DNA from: Nitrosomonadales bacterium
GTDB taxonomy: Bacteria; Pseudomonadota; Gammaproteobacteria; Burkholderiales; SG8-41
Assembly (NCBI GenBank): GCA_009885185.1
Contig: VFLF01000486.1
Span: 1 to 5,128 of the forward strand
Direction: 5' to 3'
Length of the DNA stretch: 5,128 nucleotides
The position numbers and the translations under genes were made by a program. Positions 1 to 5,128 of the stretch are shown one piece after another. The notes beneath the pieces are model-generated. The model was not told the origin of the DNA and made no database searches. It was given only the letters and a program-made list of their open reading frames with translations. Positions within the stretch are counted from its first letter, which is position 1; every line of letters starts with the position of its first letter.

Positions 1-12
1 GGTATGTGTAAT

Positions 13-978
13 CTATGCGTCCAGCGCGCCGCCGCAGCTCGAGCCTTGCCCGGCGGTGCAGCCGTAGCAATGGTCTTTGACCACAATCGGGTTGTTTGCG
101 ACATCGGCGCCCATCAGTTCACGCAGGCGCGTGCGCGGTTTGTTTTTCCATGCCAGCGGCAGGCCGAGCATCTGGTTGAAATCGCAATCGTAGACGTAGC
201 CTTGCCAATCCACCGACAGCAGCGAGCGGCACATCACCGATTCGAGGTTTTGCGGCTGATAGGCGTTTTTCAACACGTCCATGTAATGCTCGAAATTTCC
301 CTTTGAAATCAAGGTGCTGCCAAAGCGCTGGATAGGCATATTGGTCAGCACATACAGCTCGGTGAATTCAATGCCGAAGTGCTCGCCCAGATGTTTGCGG
401 TAATCATTTTCGAGCGGGCCTTGCGGCGGCGGCAGCACCGCGCCTTGGGGGTTGTAAACCAGGCTGAGTTTCAACGGCGAACCCGCTTTGCCGTAGCCTA
501 TTTCATTCAGCCGTTGCAGCGCGCGGATACTGGTGTCGAACACGCCCTTGCCGCGTTGCCGGTCGACGTTTTCTTCGAGATAGCAGGGCAGCGACGCTAC
601 GATATCCACGTCGTTGTCGCGTAGAAAATCGGCGAGTGTTTCCTGGCCCGGTTCAAACAGAATGGTGAGGTTGCAACGATCCATCACCCGCACGCCGAGT
701 TCGCGCGCGGCTTTGACCAGCGGGCGAAAATGCGGATTCAGTTCCGGCGCCCCGCCGGTGAGATCGAGTGTTTTGATGCCCGCCGACTGCAAGAACCCAA
801 GAACCTCGAACATGGTTTCGCGGCTCATCGCCTCGGTGCGCGCGGGACCGGCATTAACGTGGCAATGAAGGCAACTTTGATTGCATTTGTAGCCCAGATT
901 GACTTGCAGAATGTCCACACGGTTGCGGCGGATGGCGGGAAAGTCGCTGACTTCCATCAGCGGCAGGGTGGCGTGCAT
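13..978 (-). CDS. arsS: ArsS-like radical SAM protein, arsenosugar biosynthesis family
   Basis: Complete 321-residue protein ending in TAG. The radical SAM 4Fe-4S motif CX3CX2C is visible as C32-NQS-C36-LH-C39, followed by a glycine-rich SAM-binding stretch LTGGAPEL (residues 73-80). The C-terminal part has the Cys-rich DUF3641/SPASM-like layout: C250 and C265 around the VDWQGYVYDCDFNQM segment, then C304, C307 and C315 in CYGCTAGQGSSCGG, probably ligating an auxiliary Fe-S cluster. In this family ArsS is known to transfer the 5'-deoxyadenosyl group of SAM to dimethylated arsenic, the step towards arsenosugars; the partner is methyltransferase ArsM, not visible here. The start chosen is ATG (MHATLPLMEV), because family members begin with a similar TLPL..DFP.IRR segment and a GGAG lies 6 nt upstream; a GTG at 1071 would add 31 low-complexity residues. 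Some relatives are annotated as selenoproteins; this copy has no in-frame TGA. Family assignment is firm, the arsenic substrate is inferred. Confidence 0.85.
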   Translation of the reverse strand: MHATLPLMEVSDFPAIRRNRVDILQVNLGYKCNQSCLHCHVNAGPARTEAMSRETMFEVLGFLQSAGIKTLDLTGGAPELNPHFRPLVKAARELGVRVMDRCNLTILFEPGQETLADFLRDNDVDIVASLPCYLEENVDRQRGKGVFDTSIRALQRLNEIGYGKAGSPLKLSLVYNPQGAVLPPPQGPLENDYRKHLGEHFGIEFTELYVLTNMPIQRFGSTLISKGNFEHYMDVLKNAYQPQNLESVMCRSLLSVDWQGYVYDCDFNQMLGLPLAWKNKPRTRLRELMGADVANNPIVVKDHCYGCTAGQGSSCGGALDA

Positions 979-984
979 CTCGAT

Positions 985-988
985 CTCC
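985..988 (-). promoter_or_regulatory. Shine-Dalgarno site of arsS
   Basis: GGAG on the minus strand with a 6-nt spacer (979-984) to the ATG at 978. It decides the arsS start: the in-frame GTG at 1071 lies 31 codons farther upstream and its extra residues do not resemble the family N-terminus. Confidence 0.7.
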
Positions 989-1100
989 AGTGACTCGTTA
1001 TTGTTGACCCGCGGCTGGCGCTTGGTTGGCGGTATTCTACTTGGTCGTGAATAGAGCGCTGTACCTTTCACGGCGATAGCACTGCGATGGATATTCCGTA

Positions 1101-1130
1101 AGTATCTGTTTTTAATAATAATTTAATGAA
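1101..1130 (-). promoter_or_regulatory. Possible arsS promoter in AT-rich block
   Basis: Reading the minus strand, TTCATT (1130-1125) and GATACT (1106-1101) are separated by 18 nt of almost pure A/T. They match the sigma-70 consensus at 3 of 6 and 4 of 6 positions. Transcription would start near 1094 and give a leader of roughly 115 nt. The AT-rich patch itself is obvious; the exact hexamers are a guess, and other -10-like registers exist in the same patch. Confidence 0.25.
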
Positions 1131-1161
1131 CGCCTCACTGCTTCACGCAGGATTCAGCGCG

Positions 1162-1190
1162 ACGGCGGAGGCAATCGTGTCCGCCGCCGT
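1162..1190. repeat. GC-rich inverted repeat with two pairing registers
   Basis: CGGCGGA (1163-1169) can pair with TCCGCCG (1180-1186) around a 10-nt loop. Alternatively ACGGCGG (1162-1168) pairs with CCGCCGT (1184-1190) around a 15-nt loop. No proper T-run follows on either strand, so an intrinsic terminator is not supported. Lying just upstream of the promoter-like TTGACC, it could be an operator or simply a GC-rich coincidence. Confidence 0.35.
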
Positions 1191-1194
1191 TTCA

Positions 1195-1224
1195 TTGACC
1201 GCAAACCTCTGATTGCGCTACCCT
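1195..1224 (+). promoter_or_regulatory. Candidate sigma-70 promoter of the xseB-ispA-dxs-folE-ribB operon
   Basis: TTGACC (1195-1200) matches the -35 consensus at 5 of 6 positions. TACCCT (1219-1224), 18 nt downstream, matches the -10 consensus at its T, A and final T. Transcription would begin near 1231, leaving a leader of about 50 nt before xseB. The -35 is good and the -10 weak, as is common in GC-rich genomes. It is the best rightward candidate I see in the gap. Confidence 0.35.
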
Positions 1225-1279
1225 TTCGGACTACCCGCCGTAGCGCCCTGCGGATTCTTCCCGTTCCCATCCTCGTTCC

Positions 1280-1507
1280 ATGTCTAAACCTGTCAAAACC
1301 CCGACTTTTGAATCCGCGCTCGCCGAGCTGGAGGAAATCGTGTCGGACATGGAAGCCGGGCAGTTGCCGCTGGAAAAATCGCTGGCGGCGTATAAGCGTG
1401 GCGCGGAGCTGTTGAAATTCTGCCAGGGCGCGTTGCAGGACGCGCAGCAGCAGGTCAAGATACTGGAAGACGGTACGCTGAAAAACTTCAGTTCGGCCGC
1501 GCAGTGA
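1280..1507 (+). CDS. xseB: Exodeoxyribonuclease VII small subunit
   Basis: This 75-residue protein is the small subunit of exonuclease VII, which with several copies per XseA large subunit degrades single-stranded DNA from both ends into acid-soluble oligonucleotides in the cytoplasm. The family signature is clear: TFESALAELEEIVSDMEAG (residues 9-27), LPLEKSLAAYKRG (29-41) and a helical C-terminus with LQDAQQQVKIL (52-62). The length is near the usual 70-85 residues. The ATG is the only possible start: an in-frame TAG lies at 1241-1243 with no ATG, GTG or TTG in between. No purine-rich ribosome binding site precedes it, the upstream 30 nt being mostly pyrimidine, so translation initiation may be weak or unusual. 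It heads the operon, 4 nt before ispA, an arrangement common in proteobacteria. xseA is not in the window. Confidence 0.95.
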   Translation: MSKPVKTPTFESALAELEEIVSDMEAGQLPLEKSLAAYKRGAELLKFCQGALQDAQQQVKILEDGTLKNFSSAAQ

Positions 1508-1511
1508 TCTC

Positions 1512-2411
1512 GTGACTCACGTTCCCGACTTTCAGGCCTGGGCCGCGGCCGGTCAGGCCCGCACCGAAGCCGTACTGCAAAAGTTGCTGCCCGCGCCGGA
1601 GATCGCGCCGCAACGCCTGCATCAGGCGATGCGCTATGCGGTGCTGGGCGGCGGCAAGCGTGTGCGCCCCTTGCTGGCCTTGGCGGCTGGCGAGTTGTCG
1701 CACGCCGATCCGGAGCGCGTGGCGCTGGCCGGCGCGGCGGTGGAAATCATTCATGCGTATTCGCTGGTTCACGACGATCTGCCTTGCATGGACGACGACG
1801 TGCTGCGGCGCGGCAAGCCGACCTGCCATGTCGAATTTGATGAAGCCACCGCGCTGCTGGTGGGCGATGCGCTGCAAAGTCTCGCGTTTCAGGTGTTAAG
1901 CGAATACAAACTCAATGATGACGCGGCGGTGCAACTGGACATGGCCAAGTTGCTGGCGATTGCCTCGGGCTCGCGCGGCATGGCGGGCGGGCAGGCGATT
2001 GATCTGGCGGCGGTGGGCAAGGTGCTGACCGTGCCGGAACTGGAATTCATGCATGTACATAAAACCGGCGCGATCATCCGCGCGGCGGCGCTGCTGGGGA
2101 TGAAGTGTGGCGCGCCGATGAACGCGGATGAGCACGCGCAGGTGGATACCTTCGCCAAGCTGATCGGTCTGGCGTTTCAGGTGGTCGATGATGTGCTGGA
2201 TGTGGATGCCTCCAGCGCCACGCTGGGCAAAACCGCCGGCAAGGACGCCGAGCAGGGAAAACCCACTTACGTCAGCGCCATGAGCCTCGCGCGCGCCAAA
2301 GCCTTTGCCGAGGAACTGCGCCAGCAGGCGATGAAGGCGCTGGAAAGTTTTGGTGACCGCGCGCTACGCCTGCGGCAACTGGCCGACTTTATCGTATTGA
2401 GAAAATTCTGA
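1512..2411 (+). CDS. ispA: Farnesyl diphosphate synthase (geranyltranstransferase), trans-polyprenyl synthase family
   Basis: This 299-residue cytoplasmic enzyme condenses dimethylallyl diphosphate with two isopentenyl diphosphates to give (2E,6E)-farnesyl diphosphate, precursor of undecaprenyl phosphate and quinone side chains. Visible motifs are GGGKRVRP (46-53, isopentenyl diphosphate binding), the first Asp-rich motif DDLPCMDDD (88-96) with the two-residue insertion typical of bacterial IspA, the RRGKPT stretch (99-104), MAGGQAIDL (157-165), the K184-T185 pair in HVHKTG, and the second Asp-rich motif DDVLD (226-230) followed by GKTAGKD. Length matches E. coli IspA. The residues before the first Asp-rich motif (HAYSLVH) are the same type as in E. 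coli IspA, arguing for C15 product length over geranylgeranyl or octaprenyl synthases. The start is GTG at 1512, 4 nt after xseB, with no strong ribosome binding site, suggesting translational coupling. The stop overlaps the dxs start by one base (TGATG). Confidence 0.95.
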   Translation: MTHVPDFQAWAAAGQARTEAVLQKLLPAPEIAPQRLHQAMRYAVLGGGKRVRPLLALAAGELSHADPERVALAGAAVEIIHAYSLVHDDLPCMDDDVLRRGKPTCHVEFDEATALLVGDALQSLAFQVLSEYKLNDDAAVQLDMAKLLAIASGSRGMAGGQAIDLAAVGKVLTVPELEFMHVHKTGAIIRAAALLGMKCGAPMNADEHAQVDTFAKLIGLAFQVVDDVLDVDASSATLGKTAGKDAEQGKPTYVSAMSLARAKAFAEELRQQAMKALESFGDRALRLRQLADFIVLRKF

Positions 2412-4279
2412 TGTCGCGACGTTACGATCTGCTGAAAATGGTCGACTCGCCGCATGCGCTGCGGCAACTGGAGCGCAGCCAGTTGCACCGGCTCGCCGGC
2501 GAATTGCGCCAATACCTGATCGATTCAGTGAGTCAGACCGGCGGGCATCTGTCGTCGAATCTGGGCACGGTGGAACTCACCATCGCGCTGCATTACGTGT
2601 TTAATACGCCGCATGACCGGCTGGTGTGGGACGTGGGGCACCAGACCTACGGCCACAAAATACTCACCGGGCGGCGCGAACGCATGAATACGCTGCGCAT
2701 GTGGCAGGGGTTGTCGGGTTTTCCGCAGCGCACGGAGTCGGAATACGACACCTTCGGCACCGCGCATTCGAGCACCTCGATCAGCGCCGCGCTCGGCATG
2801 GCGGTGGCGTCCAAGCTCGCGGGTGTGCCGCGACAGGCGGTGGCGATCATCGGCGACGGCGCGCTGACGGCGGGTATGGCGTTCGAGGCGCTGAACAACG
2901 CGGGCGACATGGATGTCGATCTGCTGGTGATTCTGAACGACAACGATATGTCGATCTCGCCGCCGGTGGGGGCGCTGAACAAATATCTCGCCACGCTGAT
3001 GTCGGGGCGGTTTTATGCCAAGGCCAAGGGCCTGGGCAAGAAAGTGCTGGGCGACATCGCGCGGCGCGCGGAGGAACACGTCAAGGGCATGGTCACGCCC
3101 AGCACGATGTTCGAGGAGTTTGGCTTCAACTACATTGGCCCCATCGACGGGCACGATCTGGATGCCCTGCTGCCCACGCTGAACAACATCAAGCATTTGA
3201 AAGGCCCGCAGTTTTTGCACGTGGTGACGCGCAAGGGTCAGGGTTATAAGCTGGCGGAAGCCGATCCGGTGCTGTATCACGGCGTGTCCAAGTTTGATTC
3301 CACCAATGGCATCGCCAGCGGCAAATCCGGCGGTAAACCGGCGTATATGCAGGTGTTTGGCGAGTGGCTCTGCGCCATGGCGGCGCACGATAAAAGGCTG
3401 GTGGGCATCACGCCGGCGATGCGCGAAGGTTCGGGCATGGTGCAGTTTGCCGCGCAGTTTCCGGACCGCTATTTCGATACCGGCATCGCGGAGCAGCATG
3501 CGGTGACGTTCGCGGCGGGCCTCGCCTGCGACGGCGCCAAGCCGGTGCTGGCGATTTACTCCACGTTTTTGCAGCGCGGTTTTGATCAGTTGATACACGA
3601 CGTGCAGATACAGAATCTGCCGGTGATGTTCGCGCTGGATCGCGCGGGGCTGGTGGGCGCGGACGGCGCCACGCATCACGGCAGCTTTGATTTGTCGTAT
3701 TTGCGCTGCCTGCCGAACATGACGGTGATGGCGCCGTCGGACGAAAATGAGTGCTGGCATATGCTGAACACGGCGTTCAGCATGACGACGCCGGTGGCCG
3801 TGCGCTACCCGCGCGGCGCGGGGCCGGGCGTCGCCATCGAGCGCGACTTCGACACGCTGCCCATCGGCAAGGGGGAACTGCGGCGCAAGGGATTGAAGGT
3901 GGCCATTCTTGCCTTTGGCTCGATGCTGACGCCCGCCTTGGCGGCGGCGGAAGAATTGAACGCGAGCGTGGCGAACATGCGCTACGTCAAGCCGCTGGAC
4001 ACGGAATTGGTGCTGTCGCTGGCTGACTCGCACGATCTGCTGGTGACGGTGGAAGAGAATGTGGTGATGGGCGGCGCGGGCAGCGCGGTGCTGGAGTTGC
4101 TGCAGCAGCATCGGCGCAATAGTTCAGTGTTGCAACTGGGATTGCCGGACCGGTTTGTCGAGCAGGGCGATCCGGCATTGCAGCTTGCCGCGTGCGGTCT
4201 GGATAAAGCCGGATTGCTGCGCGCCATACGCGAACGCATCGGCGCGCGCGTGGAGTTGCAGGCCGTGCGCAACATCTGA
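2411..4279 (+). CDS. dxs: 1-deoxy-D-xylulose-5-phosphate synthase
   Basis: This 622-residue thiamine diphosphate enzyme decarboxylates pyruvate and joins it to glyceraldehyde 3-phosphate, the first and usually flux-controlling step of the MEP isoprenoid pathway; DXP also feeds thiamine and pyridoxal synthesis. Length equals E. coli Dxs (620). In order: the GGHLSSNLG segment with H46; WDVGHQTY (73-80); the ThDP/Mg motif beginning GDGALTAG (148-155) and ending NDN (176-178); the transketolase-type pyrimidine domain with GIAEQHA (358-364), whose E361 aligns with the catalytic Glu370 of E. coli; and Y383, R411 (DRAG), D418 and H422, which align with E. coli Tyr392, Arg420, Asp427 and His431. A transketolase C-terminal domain follows from about residue 495 (VAILAFGSM). 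All key residues are present, so it should be active. The ATG overlaps the ispA stop by one base; only a weak GAG (2399-2401) precedes it, so coupling to ispA is likely. Confidence 0.97.
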   Translation: MSRRYDLLKMVDSPHALRQLERSQLHRLAGELRQYLIDSVSQTGGHLSSNLGTVELTIALHYVFNTPHDRLVWDVGHQTYGHKILTGRRERMNTLRMWQGLSGFPQRTESEYDTFGTAHSSTSISAALGMAVASKLAGVPRQAVAIIGDGALTAGMAFEALNNAGDMDVDLLVILNDNDMSISPPVGALNKYLATLMSGRFYAKAKGLGKKVLGDIARRAEEHVKGMVTPSTMFEEFGFNYIGPIDGHDLDALLPTLNNIKHLKGPQFLHVVTRKGQGYKLAEADPVLYHGVSKFDSTNGIASGKSGGKPAYMQVFGEWLCAMAAHDKRLVGITPAMREGSGMVQFAAQFPDRYFDTGIAEQHAVTFAAGLACDGAKPVLAIYSTFLQRGFDQLIHDVQIQNLPVMFALDRAGLVGADGATHHGSFDLSYLRCLPNMTVMAPSDENECWHMLNTAFSMTTPVAVRYPRGAGPGVAIERDFDTLPIGKGELRRKGLKVAILAFGSMLTPALAAAEELNASVANMRYVKPLDTELVLSLADSHDLLVTVEENVVMGGAGSAVLELLQQHRRNSSVLQLGLPDRFVEQGDPALQLAACGLDKAGLLRAIRERIGARVELQAVRNI

Positions 4280-4290
4280 TTGGAGAATCC

Positions 4291-4294
4291 GGAG
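4291..4294 (+). promoter_or_regulatory. Shine-Dalgarno site of folE
   Basis: GGAG with a 6-nt spacer (4295-4300) to the ATG at 4301. It decides the start in favour of 4301 over the in-frame TTG at 4280, which directly abuts the dxs stop. Confidence 0.75.
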
Positions 4295-4300
4295 ACCCGT

Positions 4301-4927
4301 ATGCCTCAAAAGCGCAAGATGGTCGATGATGATGATATCGAAGGCTATTCCAAGGTTGAGAGTTATCATCCGGTCACGGTAAAACGCGTCGCCGACAAGT
4401 ACCGAGGGATACTCAAGGACATCGGCGAAAATACGGAACGCGAAGGCCTGGTGAAGACGCCGGAGCGCGCCGCCAAGGCGCTGCATTTTCTCACGCACGG
4501 TTATGATCTTGATCCGGCGGAGATCTTGCGCTCGGCGATGTTTTCCGAGGAATACTCGCAAATGGTGATCGTCAAGGACATCGAGCTTTACTCGTTGTGC
4601 GAGCACCATCTGCTGCCGTTTTTCGGCAAGGCGCACGTGGCGTATATACCCGATGGGCGCATTGTCGGCCTGTCGAAAATTCCGCGCGTCGTCGATGCCT
4701 ACGCGCGGCGCTTGCAGGTGCAGGAGCGCTTGACGATGGAAGTGCGCAACTGCATACAAGACACGCTCAAACCGCTGGGCGTGGCGGTGGTGATCGAGGC
4801 CAAGCATATGTGCATGGTGATGCGCGGCATCCAGAAGCAGAATTCCATCGCGACCACTTCGGCGTTTACCGGCGAGTTCAACTCCGAAATAACGCGCGCG
4901 GAGTTTTTGCGCTTGATCCAGGATTGA
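4301..4927 (+). CDS. folE: GTP cyclohydrolase I (type IA, zinc-dependent)
   Basis: This 208-residue protein converts GTP to 7,8-dihydroneopterin triphosphate and formate, the first step of tetrahydrofolate and also queuosine-precursor synthesis. It acts as a cytoplasmic homodecamer in known relatives. The classical FolE motifs are all visible: TPERAAKAL (53-61), [12 protein letters not shown] (98-109) with zinc ligands C100 and H103, [10 protein letters not shown] (123-132), QERLT (141-145) and [11 protein letters not shown] (166-176) with the third zinc ligand C171. These align with C110, H113 and C181 of E. coli FolE at a constant offset of 10. It is clearly not the unrelated FolE2 (type IB) found beside dxs in some betaproteobacteria. 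The N-terminus has a charged lead with four consecutive Asp (9-12) encoded by four GAT repeats (4325-4336). The gap to dxs is 21 nt, and ATG 4301 is supported by GGAG 6 nt upstream. Confidence 0.95.
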   Translation: MPQKRKMVDDDDIEGYSKVESYHPVTVKRVADKYRGILKDIGENTEREGLVKTPERAAKALHFLTHGYDLDPAEILRSAMFSEEYSQMVIVKDIELYSLCEHHLLPFFGKAHVAYIPDGRIVGLSKIPRVVDAYARRLQVQERLTMEVRNCIQDTLKPLGVAVVIEAKHMCMVMRGIQKQNSIATTSAFTGEFNSEITRAEFLRLIQD

Positions 4928-4929
4928 AC

Positions 4930-4934
4930 AGGAA
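4930..4934 (+). promoter_or_regulatory. Shine-Dalgarno site of ribB
   Basis: AGGAA, 10 nt before the ATG at 4945 and inside the 17-nt gap after folE. The spacing is on the long side but acceptable, and no in-frame alternative start lies in the gap. Confidence 0.5.
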
Positions 4935-4944
4935 GCGTGGCCGC

Positions 4945-5128
4945 ATGACTGACATTAGCGCCTTCCTGCCACGTGTGCGCGGCGGCGGCATGGTCATTCT
5001 GGTCGATGACGAGCGCCGCGAGAATGAAGGCGACTTGTTCGTTGCCGCCGAAAAAGCCACCGCGGAGGCGATCAACTTCATGGCGCTGCATGGCCGCGGG
5101 CTGATCTCGCTGGCGCTGACCGAAGAAC
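4945..5128 (+). CDS. ribB: 3,4-dihydroxy-2-butanone 4-phosphate synthase, N-terminal part (RibB or RibBA), cut by window end
   Basis: Only the first 61 residues are present. They form the N-terminus of DHBP synthase, which converts ribulose 5-phosphate to 3,4-dihydroxy-2-butanone 4-phosphate plus formate, the four-carbon precursor of riboflavin. The signature is [16 protein letters not shown] (17-32), containing the acidic Mg and substrate residues (E23, R25, E26, D30), then the helix [14 protein letters not shown] (40-53). The following ISLAL segment carries serine (S55) where E. coli RibB has cysteine in IVCLC. The start ATG gives the short N-terminal lead usual for the family. Whether a RibA-like GTP cyclohydrolase II domain follows, making a RibBA fusion, cannot be seen. 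The 17-nt gap to folE and the same strand place it in the operon. Confidence 0.93.
   Translation, partial: MTDISAFLPRVRGGGMVILVDDERRENEGDLFVAAEKATAEAINFMALHGRGLISLALTEE

Larger units (their letters stand above)
979..1279. other. Divergent intergenic region between arsS and xseB
   Basis: About 300 nt with no gene I can support. It must hold the promoters of both divergent units. From left to right I see the arsS ribosome binding site and leader (979 to about 1090), an AT-rich block (1092-1129) that stands out from the GC-rich surroundings, a GC-rich inverted repeat (1162-1190), a promoter-like TTGACC/TACCCT pair (1195-1224), and a pyrimidine-rich stretch directly before xseB (1250-1279). No tRNA, recognisable riboswitch or small conserved ORF is apparent. 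Confidence 0.8.

Noticed and set aside
979..1071. A 31-residue N-terminal extension of ArsS from a GTG at 1071
   Set aside because: The extra residues are low-complexity and unlike the family, whereas the ATG at 978 has a well-spaced GGAG and begins a family-like N-terminus.
1162..1190. The inverted repeat as a rho-independent terminator
   Set aside because: No run of T follows the stem on either strand and no gene ends into it: arsS starts to its left and xseB starts to its right.
2626..3249. A 207-codon plus-strand open frame inside dxs
   Set aside because: It is an alternate-frame shadow of dxs with Gly/Arg/His-rich composition, and dxs is complete and in the other frame.
2525..4111. A 528-codon open frame on the minus strand opposite dxs
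   Set aside because: It is a shadow of the G/C-biased third positions of dxs. The translation is extremely Arg/His/Gln-rich, matches no family I know, and dxs is certain on the other strand.
4280..4300. A TTG start for folE immediately after the dxs stop
   Set aside because: It would add seven residues without a better ribosome binding site; ATG 4301 has GGAG at the ideal distance.
4124..4807. A 227-codon open frame on the minus strand across the end of dxs and folE
   Set aside because: It spans two well-supported genes on the opposite strand, has an arginine- and histidine-rich composition and no recognisable motif.
1..5128. A hidden novel system (CRISPR, retron, toxin-antitoxin, mobile element, defence gene)
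   Set aside because: Nearly all bases are accounted for by six conserved metabolic or repair genes; I found no array-like repeats, terminal inverted repeats with target duplications, reverse transcriptase, transposase or small paired ORFs.

Overview
The window is a GC-rich stretch (third codon positions are strongly G/C) carrying conserved metabolic genes of a proteobacterium. The order xseB-ispA-dxs and the sequence style of IspA, Dxs and FolE suggest a Beta- or Gammaproteobacterium. I lean towards Betaproteobacteria because a GTP cyclohydrolase gene next to dxs occurs there, but this is inference and I cannot name a genus.

Layout: On the minus strand, 978 down to 13 encodes a complete ArsS-type radical SAM protein (arsenosugar biosynthesis family, C-terminal DUF3641/Cys-rich domain). 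About 300 bases of non-coding DNA (979-1279) separate it from a divergent plus-strand gene row. That gap holds an AT-rich block, a GC-rich inverted repeat and a plausible sigma-70-type promoter facing right. The row reads xseB (exonuclease VII small subunit, 1280-1507), ispA (farnesyl diphosphate synthase, 1512-2411), dxs (1-deoxy-D-xylulose-5-phosphate synthase, 2411-4279), folE (GTP cyclohydrolase I, 4301-4927) and the 5' end of a ribB-type gene (3,4-dihydroxy-2-butanone 4-phosphate synthase, from 4945 and cut by the window end). Gaps are 4 nt, -1 nt, 21 nt and 17 nt, so the five genes are very probably one operon.

How they fit together: Dxs commits pyruvate and glyceraldehyde 3-phosphate to the MEP isoprenoid pathway. 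IspA condenses the resulting C5 units to C15 farnesyl diphosphate, the precursor of quinone side chains and undecaprenyl carrier. FolE opens the pterin/folate branch from GTP, and RibB supplies the four-carbon unit of riboflavin. The operon therefore collects entry steps to isoprenoids, folate and flavin, with xseB as the usual DNA-repair passenger at the front.

I find no mobile element, CRISPR array, tRNA, rRNA, toxin-antitoxin pair or defence gene. Apart from the ArsS-like enzyme and one unusual residue in RibB this is an ordinary housekeeping region, and I see no evidence of a new biological system.
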